A stretch of 64,000 nt of DNA from UBA1189 sp045612065 (GTDB lineage: Bacteria > Bacteroidota > Bacteroidia > Bacteroidales > Bacteroidaceae): positions 24,774-88,773 of the forward strand of contig JAZKYH010000050.1 of NCBI GenBank assembly GCA_045612065.1, given 5' to 3'. A model generated the notes under the pieces. That model ran no database searches. It was not told the origin of the DNA and saw nothing but the letters and a program-made list of their open reading frames with translations. Positions 42,357-50,541 of the stretch are shown piece after piece; the stretch's first letter is position 1, and each line of letters begins with the position of its first letter. A program made the position numbers and the translations under genes.

Positions 42357-43328
42357 ATGAGAAATGTTTACTATAAGTATAGCGAGGAAACTGGCGTATA
42401 TACACGCGTCTACCCCAACTTGCGCAGTCGGTTACTAACCTATTTGCGTAATGCTTTGTGGTTTGTCTTGTTGGGCGTATCGGGTTACTTTATCACATTG
42501 TTGATTTTAGGTACTCCTGAAAGTGCAGATGACTTGCGTGAAGAGAATGCGCGGTTGCAGAGTCAGTACGTAGTCTTGTCCCAGCGTATGGACGAGGCGA
42601 TGGAAGTGATGGAAGATATTCGCCAGCGCGACGATAATCTGTATCGTGTTATGTTTATGGCTGAACCTGTTTCCAATGATGTGCGTAATGCCAATTATGC
42701 AGGCACCAACCGCTACGAAGCATATGAGAATATGGACAATGCGGAGCTGGTGATTGCAACGACACAGAAATTGGACATGCTTACGCGCCAACTTTATATA
42801 CAGTCTAAGTCGTTCGATGAGATGGTCGAGTATTACCGGAACCATGAGGATATGTTGCTGCACCTACCAGCCATACAGCCTGTGGCAAATAAGGACCTCA
42901 AGCGCACGGCCTCAGGATATGGTTATCGCATACATCCTATTTATCAGACGCGTATTTTCCACAAAGGCATGGATTTTGCTTGCGATATAGGAACTCCTAT
43001 CTACGCGACGGCCGATGGTGTGGTGAAAAATGCTCGCTATGAAAAGGGTTATGGGTATATCGTGACCATAGATCATGGCTATGGCTACGAAACACGCTAT
43101 GCTCACTTGAAGAAGTATAACGTAAAAAAGGGACAACGTGTGGTTCGCGGCGAAACTATCGCCATCTCAGGTAATAGCGGTCGTTCTACGGGACCTCATC
43201 TGCATTACGAGGTGTTGCAACGTGGCCGTCATGTGAACCCGGCACACTATTATTTCATGGATCTTGATGCAGACCAATATGAGGAGATGATACGTATGGC
43301 TGATAACCATGGAAAGGTGTTTGACTAA
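42357..43328 (+). CDS. M23-family cell-wall endopeptidase
   Basis: The 323-residue protein has one N-terminal membrane helix (about 28-50), a coiled-coil-like stretch (ENARLQSQYVVLSQRMDEAMEVMED) and a C-terminal LytM domain. Zinc ligands appear in HKGMDFACD (H and D) and HLHYEV (second H), with GNSGRSTGPHLHYE the signature. Such proteins cut peptidoglycan cross-links or activate amidases. I start at ATG 42357 (MRNVYYKYS) because upstream codons lie inside the -7 box. The MerR-type regulator gene starts 15 bases after the stop. Confidence 0.92.
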   Translation: MRNVYYKYSEETGVYTRVYPNLRSRLLTYLRNALWFVLLGVSGYFITLLILGTPESADDLREENARLQSQYVVLSQRMDEAMEVMEDIRQRDDNLYRVMFMAEPVSNDVRNANYAGTNRYEAYENMDNAELVIATTQKLDMLTRQLYIQSKSFDEMVEYYRNHEDMLLHLPAIQPVANKDLKRTASGYGYRIHPIYQTRIFHKGMDFACDIGTPIYATADGVVKNARYEKGYGYIVTIDHGYGYETRYAHLKKYNVKKGQRVVRGETIAISGNSGRSTGPHLHYEVLQRGRHVNPAHYYFMDLDADQYEEMIRMADNHGKVFD

Positions 43329-43343
43329 GTGAGGATCTGCGAT

Positions 43344-43694
43344 ATGGACAAAGATGGCAATTTGAAATTGTACTATAATATTCGTGAGGTTGCCGAGATG
43401 GTGAATCTTCCCGAGCATACACTTCGTTTCTGGGAGAAGGAAATCCCGTCGCTGAAACCAAGAAAAACTGCGGGCGGGGCACGTCAGTATACGAAGCAAG
43501 ATGTCGATTTGGTTCGTCTCATTCATCACCTCGTCAAAGATCAAGGGTTGACAATCAAGGCTGCTCGTGAACGCCTCAAAACGAGCAAACAGCAAGTGGT
43601 GGATCGTCAAGATATTGTTACACGCCTGAAAGATATTCGTGCCGAGTTGATGCTGATAAAATCGAAACTTGACGAGATGCAGTCTCGGGGTTAG
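43344..43694 (+). CDS. MerR-family transcriptional regulator
   Basis: This 116-residue DNA-binding protein starts at ATG 43344; a GTG at 43329 is the longer alternative. The winged helix is YYNIREVAEMVNLPEHTLRFWEKEIPSLKPRKTAGGARQYTKQDVDLVRLI (shown here only by ends: YYNIREV to DVDLVRLI), followed by a dimerisation helix. Its short C terminus has no ligand-binding domain. It is cotranscribed with the M23 peptidase gene. The target is unknown, and the gene ends 27 bases from the convergent methyltransferase. Confidence 0.9.
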   Translation: MDKDGNLKLYYNIREVAEMVNLPEHTLRFWEKEIPSLKPRKTAGGARQYTKQDVDLVRLIHHLVKDQGLTIKAARERLKTSKQQVVDRQDIVTRLKDIRAELMLIKSKLDEMQSRG

Positions 43695-43721
43695 TTTCTT
43701 TTTTTCTTTCTTTCTTCTTTC

Positions 43722-45128
43722 TTACATGATTATAACCTCGTTATCGGGGAGGTACCCACTACGGATACGCCACTCATTGGGGTATAGGTTGTTGGCGCGA
43801 TTCCCCAGATTCTTTACGAAACCGAGTGGGCAGTCACGATAGGTTACGAGTACGAAACCTTTTGGCGTTTTGGCAGGTAGAGTAATAGCTTCTCGACGTA
43901 AATAGTGCAATGCATCAGTATAGGAGAGCTCGCAGCGAACGAAAGCGTCAGCTCTAAGTTCTGTACTCATTGCCAATGAGTGTGATGGAATTACAGCATT
44001 CCCTTTTAGCTCTGCCAATGTGATGCCAGATTTGACGATGTGTAACCGCTCCGCTAAAGTTGTGTGCAGTGTCTCCATGTCGCGAAGCAAGGCTGTCACC
44101 TCGTTCCCAGTAGTTCGATAGATGTATGAATCGCTATTGGTAAGCCACTCCTTACACTCGGGGGGGATAGCAATAAAGGGGGCCTTCCCTTTGTTCTTCT
44201 TTTTCTTAGAACAACATTCTTCTTTTGGAATTGGAATGATAGGGGTGGCATCTCCTTTTTTGCGCAATGCCGCAAGGAAGAAACCTTCACCACGTGTTCG
44301 TCCTGGGAGAAAACGATAGGCATGTCCCACCTCAGGGATGAAACTGGGTGTAATACCCCATGAATAATCAGTGTTGATAGGCAATAATTCGGCGTTCAGC
44401 TCCTTCATCATCCAGAGCACGTTCTCTTCATCCTCTTTGGTGTTAAAGGTACAAGTGCTATAAATCAGTAGCCCCCCAGGTCGTAGTGTCGGCCAAATGT
44501 CTGTGAGAATGTCACGTTGGCGGCGCCAACAAACATCTACGTTTTCGGGGCTCCACTCAGCTACGGCTACCTCGTCTTTGCGAAACATGCCTTCTCCACT
44601 ACAGGGAGCATCTACCAAAATAAGATCAAAAAGCTCTCCCAATGGTGTGAAGTCGGCAGGGTAGTTTGAGGTGACAATACTGCGCGGATGTCCCCATTTG
44701 GTGATATTCTCAGCTAACACTTGAGCACGTTGGCGCATTACCTCATTTGATACGAGGACACAATCGTTGGGTAAAAGTGAACGTAACAATGTGCTCTTTC
44801 CGCCAGGTGCCGCGCAGAGGTCAAGTGCAACATCGGCTTTTTTGAGATGCTGCTTGACTGCTTGCTCTACAAACATAGAGGAACCTTCTTGAACATAATA
44901 GCAGCCTGCATGCAGCAAGGGGTCAAAGGTGAACTGAGGACGCTGTGTAAGGTAGTAACCATCTGTAGCCCAAGGCACGGGCTCATAACTGGTCGTTCCC
45001 ATTTGTCGTTTGCTTCGGTTGAGGCGTATGCTTACGGCTGGTTCATCGAGTAGGGCTTCTCGAAAAGCTGTATATTCGTCGCCAAGGAGTTGGCGCATGG
45101 CTTGTTCAAAAGGAATGGGTAAATCCAT
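43722..45128 (-). CDS. rRNA (cytosine-C5)-methyltransferase, NOL1/NOP2/Sun (RsmF-like)
   Basis: The 468-residue enzyme methylates cytosine in rRNA with S-adenosylmethionine. Motif I is DLCAAPGGKSTLL (about 102-114), the motif IV cysteine is in DAPCSGEGMF, and the nucleophilic motif VI cysteine is in STCTFNTKEDEENV. A basic low-complexity stretch (CCSKKKKNKGKAP) separates the catalytic part from a C-terminal PUA-like domain. This layout fits RsmF, which acts on 16S rRNA, but the site cannot be read off. A -7 box TAATTTTG is at 45149-45156. Confidence 0.9.
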   Translation of the reverse strand: MDLPIPFEQAMRQLLGDEYTAFREALLDEPAVSIRLNRSKRQMGTTSYEPVPWATDGYYLTQRPQFTFDPLLHAGCYYVQEGSSMFVEQAVKQHLKKADVALDLCAAPGGKSTLLRSLLPNDCVLVSNEVMRQRAQVLAENITKWGHPRSIVTSNYPADFTPLGELFDLILVDAPCSGEGMFRKDEVAVAEWSPENVDVCWRRQRDILTDIWPTLRPGGLLIYSTCTFNTKEDEENVLWMMKELNAELLPINTDYSWGITPSFIPEVGHAYRFLPGRTRGEGFFLAALRKKGDATPIIPIPKEECCSKKKKNKGKAPFIAIPPECKEWLTNSDSYIYRTTGNEVTALLRDMETLHTTLAERLHIVKSGITLAELKGNAVIPSHSLAMSTELRADAFVRCELSYTDALHYLRREAITLPAKTPKGFVLVTYRDCPLGFVKNLGNRANNLYPNEWRIRSGYLPDNEVIIM

Positions 45129-45148
45129 ACATTCATTATTAGTGGCTG

Positions 45149-45156
45149 CAAAATTA
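45149..45156 (-). promoter_or_regulatory. -7 promoter element for the rRNA methyltransferase
   Basis: TAATTTTG on the minus strand, 21 bases before the start at 45128. Confidence 0.5.
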
Positions 45157-45199
45157 CGTAAAGTTTTTCAGAAAAATCGGTATATTCGTCTCTTTTCAT

Positions 45200-45207
45200 T
45201 ATATTTG
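45200..45207 (+). promoter_or_regulatory. -7 promoter element for the M6 peptidase gene
   Basis: TATATTTG, 27 bases before ATG 45234. A 5-codon open frame starting at ATG 45217 ends TAATG, overlapping the main start. Confidence 0.55.
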
Positions 45208-45233
45208 CACGTTGAAATGTTGTGTGCGCTTTA

Positions 45234-48200
45234 ATGTCCTTGAAGAAGATACTACTCCTATCCTTTTTGCTCTCTTGCGCTGCCTCACTATGGGCTGTGC
45301 CAGCTAAGCATCGTGTGCGCATTGTGGAGCAGCCTGATGGAACACAGCTTTCTTTGCAGATGAGGGGCGATGAACATTTTCATTATCTTGTGACTACGGA
45401 TGGAGTGCCTGTCATGAGGCAGGGAGAAACCTATTACTATGCAATTTTTAGTGAAGAGCGTGTAGTGTCGTCTGGATGGTTGGCTCATGATGCCGGCAAT
45501 CGTACTCCTGAGGAACAGAACTTTATAGAGAGTATACCAGATATACAACAATCGGTGGCAGTACGAATGCAGCGGGCTGCAACCAAACGTAATGCTGCGG
45601 CACGAGCTGCTGAGGTGCCGGCTCAAGGGACAGTGAGGGTGCCCGTGCTATTGGTCCAATATGCAGATGTGAAGTTCTCGACCTTAAACCCCAAAACAGC
45701 TTTTCAGGAACGCATTAATGGCGAGGATTACACGGCTGAAGGTGGTTGTGGAAGCGTAAGGGAATATTTTGTAGAGCAGTCTGGCGGATTGTTCAACCCT
45801 CAATTCGAAGTTATTGGCCCCATTACTTTAGAAAAAGAAATGGCATATTATGGCGCGAATAACAAGAATGGTGAAGATTTACGTCCTCGTGAGATGGTAG
45901 AGGATGCTTGTAGGAAAGCTTTTGATGAGTTGGGTACAGACTTCAAACTTTACGATAACAATCGTGATGGTTATGTGGATATTGTTTATATCATCTATGC
46001 AGGCTATGGAGAAGCTTCATATCCCGATATGCTTGACGATACTATTTGGCCGCATCAGTGGCAATTGGGAACTCCTCAAAATTTAGGTGGTGTAAACATT
46101 AGTTGTTATGCGTGCAATAATGAGTTGGATGGTTACAAAGGTACTGTACTTGATGGTATCGGTACCTTTTGTCACGAATTCTCACATTGTCTCGGACTTC
46201 CGGATTTCTATGATACTTCTTCAGGCGGCAAGGCTTTCGGAATGAATTCTTGGAGTGTTATGGATCAGGGGTGTTATAACAATGATGGGCATACCCCCTG
46301 TGGTTATAATGCCTATGAAAAGGATTTTCTTGGATGGATATCCCTCGTGGAATTGAACGACCCCACTCATGTTACCCTTAAGCCATTGAATGAAGGGGGA
46401 GAAGCATACAAAATTGTCAACGATGCTAATCCTAACGAATTCTATGTGGTGGAATATTTTAGTAAGGCTGGTTGGAACCAATATGCTCCAGCCAGTGGAA
46501 TGATTGTGCTTCATGTCGACTATCTGTCATCGGCTTGGCACAATAATGTCGTCAACAATGACCCTAATCATCAACGGGTGTACGTAATACCTGCTGACGG
46601 AAAGGCTACTTCGGAGTCTCTTGTTGGTGATATTTACCCAGGTTTGGCGCAAAATACGAGTCTCACGGCTAACAGCCGTCCTGCAGCTAAAGTGTATGCA
46701 GGAGGATATATGAACAAGGATATCACGAATATAACCTCTTCTAAGGATGGTGTGACGACCTTTACCTTCATGCAGAATGCCTTGTCTGCTCCTCGTGTAC
46801 ATATACCATCGTCCATTCATTCTGCAGGCTTCACCCTTACCTGGGATGAAACATTGAAGGCTGATGCGTATGATGTACTGCTTACACTGCTTGAAGAGGG
46901 TGATGGAGAAACGGTAGTTCATACAGTTCGTGTCAGTGAGTGCAGCTATACCTTTGAGGGGTTGAGTGAGGGGATTTATCGTTGTTTCGTACGGAGTGTG
47001 AGACAAGGTGTTTGTTCCGAATATTCCGATCCAGTGCAAGTACAACTCGTAGATACGTCACTGCCATCTGCTGGTGCTGCTCCTCATATATGCATACGTA
47101 ATGATAGTGTTACGATACAAGCCTCCGAAGGGACAGAAATATATTATACTCTTGATGGTTCCCATCCCACAATTTACAGCACACGTTATATGGCGCCTTT
47201 TACTACGACGGAGAAAGTGACTATAAAGGCTATTGCATTCCGTGAGGCACATCGAAATACGCCTGTTGCACAATTCCAGAATTGGTTTGCGCAGGAAGGG
47301 GTAACCTATCGCATAACTTCTACTGTTCCCCGCTGTGTCGTTGTTTCCGAGGCTCCCAATGGGAATGGAGATTCGGACTATTGTGGACACTATATTTTTG
47401 GTGATTCGGTTGTCTGTGATACTATGACCTATGCTTTTGTGGGTTTTGATACGGGTGCTTTCTCACAAGCGATGGAATTACGTAGTGTAACAGTGGAGGG
47501 ACGCTCAATACAATCTGCAGGTGACAGTCTTTTCTATGGCTGCATAGCCTTGAACGCTGTGGTTTGGGATGTTCCAATCGCTCTTCCTGATAACGCTTTT
47601 GATGAGGATAGTTATCGAAATCTGTTGGTGTATCTTCCCGATACGACTGAGGTTCCCGCGTCTCTCGTTGGGGGAGCTTATACAACAGTTATCAAAGATG
47701 GCTATTGCGAAGAGCTGTCACTCGATGCTACGTCGTCTTTCTTCTGTCCGCGTGAATTCGTTGCGGGAAAGGTGACTTATCGCCGCACCTTCAAGCAAAC
47801 GACGGGGCTTGGCACATCAAGTGGTTGGGAAACGCTTGTCCTCCCTTTCGATGTGCAGTGTGTCACTCATGCAACTAAGGGGGAAATCACTCCCTTCGGG
47901 AGAGAAGGTGATAGACATTTCTGGTTAGCAACACCGAGAAACGGAATCTTTGCAGAGGCTTCGGAGATTTGTGCTAACACTCCCTATATCATGTCTATAC
48001 CTAACAATGATGTCTATGGTGAGCAATCATTGGCTGGCAGTATAATCTTCTCTGCTGTTGATGCTCTGATACGTCCAACCCTGGCGGAAGCGAAGGGTGT
48101 GTCTGCAGCACAAGGAGAAGATGGGAATACTATTACTGTCTCGTTCTATCTATATCCAACATACGAGCTCGTTGAGGCTGCCGATGGGATTTATGCCCTT

Positions 48201-48572
48201 AATGTGGGGGCTAAATATATGGATTATGCTCCTGGTAGTGTATTTGTGTCTGGTAGGTATGATACTCCGCCTTTTTCAGTATGTTTGGTCCCTGAAAAAG
48301 GTCAACAGTTAGCACCCTTTTACCGTGTTCCCATTGCATCGAGTGAGGCGGCTGACGATACCGACGAATCTGATATGCCGAAGGCATTGTCAGTCACAAG
48401 TCGAGATGGCTATCTGTATGTCGTCAGCCCAGTGAAACGTACGATATATCTCCGCGATGCAGTGGGGCGCCTATTGCGTACCATTGTCTGTGAAGAGGGT
48501 ACAACCGAAGTCGGACCATTGGATGAGGGGGTATATATCATAGAGAAAACAAAGATTTATGTGGAGCGTTAA
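45234..48572 (+). CDS. M6-family (immune inhibitor A-like) metalloprotease with T9SS-type tail
   Basis: The product is 1112 residues from ATG 45234; a GTG at 45222 is less likely. A signal peptide (to about residue 22) leads to the M6 domain, with the zinc motif in GTFCHEFSHCLGLPDFYD (about residues 305-322). Next come a fibronectin-III-like domain (PRVHIPSSIHSAGFTLTW), a chitobiase-type beta segment (IYYTLDGSHPT) and other beta modules. The last 70 residues (TIYLRDAVGRLLRTIVCEEG ... GVYIIEKTK) resemble a T9SS type A sorting domain. The stop overlaps the next gene by 14 bases. Confidence 0.9.
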   Translation: MSLKKILLLSFLLSCAASLWAVPAKHRVRIVEQPDGTQLSLQMRGDEHFHYLVTTDGVPVMRQGETYYYAIFSEERVVSSGWLAHDAGNRTPEEQNFIESIPDIQQSVAVRMQRAATKRNAAARAAEVPAQGTVRVPVLLVQYADVKFSTLNPKTAFQERINGEDYTAEGGCGSVREYFVEQSGGLFNPQFEVIGPITLEKEMAYYGANNKNGEDLRPREMVEDACRKAFDELGTDFKLYDNNRDGYVDIVYIIYAGYGEASYPDMLDDTIWPHQWQLGTPQNLGGVNISCYACNNELDGYKGTVLDGIGTFCHEFSHCLGLPDFYDTSSGGKAFGMNSWSVMDQGCYNNDGHTPCGYNAYEKDFLGWISLVELNDPTHVTLKPLNEGGEAYKIVNDANPNEFYVVEYFSKAGWNQYAPASGMIVLHVDYLSSAWHNNVVNNDPNHQRVYVIPADGKATSESLVGDIYPGLAQNTSLTANSRPAAKVYAGGYMNKDITNITSSKDGVTTFTFMQNALSAPRVHIPSSIHSAGFTLTWDETLKADAYDVLLTLLEEGDGETVVHTVRVSECSYTFEGLSEGIYRCFVRSVRQGVCSEYSDPVQVQLVDTSLPSAGAAPHICIRNDSVTIQASEGTEIYYTLDGSHPTIYSTRYMAPFTTTEKVTIKAIAFREAHRNTPVAQFQNWFAQEGVTYRITSTVPRCVVVSEAPNGNGDSDYCGHYIFGDSVVCDTMTYAFVGFDTGAFSQAMELRSVTVEGRSIQSAGDSLFYGCIALNAVVWDVPIALPDNAFDEDSYRNLLVYLPDTTEVPASLVGGAYTTVIKDGYCEELSLDATSSFFCPREFVAGKVTYRRTFKQTTGLGTSSGWETLVLPFDVQCVTHATKGEITPFGREGDRHFWLATPRNGIFAEASEICANTPYIMSIPNNDVYGEQSLAGSIIFSAVDALIRPTLAEAKGVSAAQGEDGNTITVSFYLYPTYELVEAADGIYALNVGAKYMDYAPGSVFVSGRYDTPPFSVCLVPEKGQQLAPFYRVPIASSEAADDTDESDMPKALSVTSRDGYLYVVSPVKRTIYLRDAVGRLLRTIVCEEGTTEVGPLDEGVYIIEKTKIYVER

Positions 48573-48987
48573 CAACATAAAGAATTGGGTGAAGCAGTTG
48601 ACAATCTTGTCTACAATCTTGTTGTTCGCTGCGTGCGATGCAGAGGAAATCATCACATTGGGACCGCTCAAGATTGATGATGTGACGGGTGATGCCATAT
48701 ATTGTAGTGTTGAGGTAAGCGGTGAGATGCCTTTTGATTGTGGTTTCTGCTATGCTACGACCAAGATTGGTGCTGAGAGCCTGACTGCCAGCAAGGTTAA
48801 AGGTACCTATGGATTGAGAGATATCAGTGGTGTTATTGATGGCCTGGAATCCAATACGACCTACTTTGTCAGAGGCTACGCCATGACTGTACGAGGGAAG
48901 GTTTACACCGAGACAGTGTCCGTGAAGACAACTATTCGTATCCCTCAAGCTGATGATAATAAATATCCGGAGATAGAGTATAAATAA
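48559..48987 (+). CDS. Small fibronectin-III-like lipoprotein
   Basis: This 142-residue protein overlaps the end of the M6 gene by 14 bases, so translation is probably coupled. The leader ends in LLFAAC (lipidated cysteine about 26). The mature part has the pattern IDGLESNTTYFVRGYAMTVRGKVYTETVSVKTT, typical of Bacteroidetes fibronectin-III-like surface domains. It may help the M6 protease at the surface, but no specific role is visible. Confidence 0.7.
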   Translation: MWSVNNIKNWVKQLTILSTILLFAACDAEEIITLGPLKIDDVTGDAIYCSVEVSGEMPFDCGFCYATTKIGAESLTASKVKGTYGLRDISGVIDGLESNTTYFVRGYAMTVRGKVYTETVSVKTTIRIPQADDNKYPEIEYK

Positions 48988-49005
48988 GAAAGAATTGAAG
49001 TATAG

Positions 49006-50298
49006 ATGAAAGAATTTGTAATATCACAATCCAAGACTGAGCGCGCCGTTCTTGTGGGTCTCATCACACAGCAACAGAATGAGCAGAAGACGCAGGAGTA
49101 TCTCGACGAACTCGCCTTCCTTGCCGAAACGGCAGGTGCCGAGGTGGTGAAGACTTTTACGCAGAAGCTCGACTGCCCCAACTCAGTAACCTATGTAGGT
49201 AAAGGTAAGCTCCAAGAGATACGCGAATATATAGAGCTCTGTGCCGAAGAGCCCGAGGAGGACGAGTTTGGCAACATCCCCGAGAGCCAAGAGGTGGGTA
49301 TGGTCATCTTCGATGATGAACTCTCGGCCAAGCAGCTTCGCAACATCGAGGCCGAGCTGAAGGTGAAGATTCTCGACCGCACCTCGCTCATCCTCGACAT
49401 CTTTGCCATGCGTGCACAGACAGCCAATGCGAAGACTCAGGTAGAATTGGCACAATATAAGTATATGCTTCCCCGTTTGACCCGCTTGTGGACTCACCTT
49501 GAGCGTCAGGGTGGTGGCTCCGGTGCCGGTGGTGGTAAGGGTTCGGTAGGTCTGCGTGGACCGGGTGAAACGCAGCTCGAGATGGACCGCCGTATCATCC
49601 TGAACCGCATGTCGCTGCTCAAGAAGCAGCTCGCCGAGATCGATAAGCAGAAGGCCACCCAGCGCAAGAACCGCGGCCGCCTCATCCGCGTAGCCCTCGT
49701 GGGATACACCAACGTGGGCAAGTCGACCCTCATGAACCTCCTGGCCAAGAGCGAGGTGTTTGCCGAGAACAAGCTCTTCGCCACGCTCGACACCACGGTG
49801 CGCAAGGTCATCATCGAGAACCTGCCGTTCTTGCTTTCCGACACCGTAGGTTTCATCCGCAAGCTCCCCACCGACCTCGTCGACTCCTTCAAGTCAACTC
49901 TTGATGAGGTGCGCGAGGCCGATTTGCTACTCCACGTGGTAGATATCTCGCACCCCGACTTTGAGGACCAGATCAAGGTGGTGGAGAAGACCCTTGCCGA
50001 CCTCGGATGCAGCGAGAAACCCCTCATCCTCGTCTTCAACAAGACCGATGCCTACACCTTCACACCGAAGGAGGAGGACGACCTCACCCCCAAGACCAAG
50101 GAGAACGTGTCGCTCGAAGAACTCATGCAGACCTGGATGGCCAAGATGCACGACAGCTGCATCTTCATCTCAGCCCGCGAGCGCGACAACATCGATGAGC
50201 TCAAGACCTTGATGTATAACCGCGTGCGTGAACTTCATGTGCAGAAGTATCCCTACAACGACTTCCTGTATCAGACGTATGAGGCAGAGGAAAACTAA
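49006..50298 (+). CDS. hflX: Ribosome-associated GTPase HflX
   Basis: The 430-residue HflX family protein splits stalled or stressed ribosomes. The N-terminal HflX domain (VYVGKGKLQEI pattern seen as VTYVGKGKLQEIREYI) is followed by a helical linker with GGGSGAGGGKGSVGLRGPGETQLE. The G domain has G1 GYTNVGKST, G3 DTVGFIRKLP and G4 NKTD. The length is normal. The gene stands 18 bases after the small lipoprotein gene and ends in a strong terminator at 50329-50376. Its later part is clearly more GC-rich than the helicase gene that follows. Confidence 0.96.
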   Translation: MKEFVISQSKTERAVLVGLITQQQNEQKTQEYLDELAFLAETAGAEVVKTFTQKLDCPNSVTYVGKGKLQEIREYIELCAEEPEEDEFGNIPESQEVGMVIFDDELSAKQLRNIEAELKVKILDRTSLILDIFAMRAQTANAKTQVELAQYKYMLPRLTRLWTHLERQGGGSGAGGGKGSVGLRGPGETQLEMDRRIILNRMSLLKKQLAEIDKQKATQRKNRGRLIRVALVGYTNVGKSTLMNLLAKSEVFAENKLFATLDTTVRKVIIENLPFLLSDTVGFIRKLPTDLVDSFKSTLDEVREADLLLHVVDISHPDFEDQIKVVEKTLADLGCSEKPLILVFNKTDAYTFTPKEEDDLTPKTKENVSLEELMQTWMAKMHDSCIFISARERDNIDELKTLMYNRVRELHVQKYPYNDFLYQTYEAEEN

Positions 50299-50328
50299 CC
50301 ACGGATTTTCCCTCAGAATTTAAAAGCA

Positions 50329-50376
50329 TACAACAACTCCACAAAGTCCTCAGATAGGCTTTGTGGAGTTGTTGTA
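50329..50376 (+). terminator. Terminator after hflX
   Basis: An 18-bp perfect stem (arms 50329-50346 and 50359-50376) with a 12-base loop that can pair CCT with AGG inside. It is the strongest hairpin terminator in the window. Confidence 0.92.
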
Positions 50377-50541
50377 TTGCTCATCGGATTCCGATGGTTT
50401 TGAGAAAGGATTTTGCTATTTCAATATATTCTCGGGGCACAGAACCGGATACTCAACAAACGGAGGATAAGGCGTATTCACTGTGACGGGTGAAGGAATA
50501 GCATGTTCTTAATGATGCAAAGAAAGTAGTGGAAAATATGC

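Noticed and set aside
50377..50541. Gene remnant between hflX and the helicase fusion
   Set aside because: A 37-codon open stretch exists but has no recognisable product; I cannot support a pseudogene.
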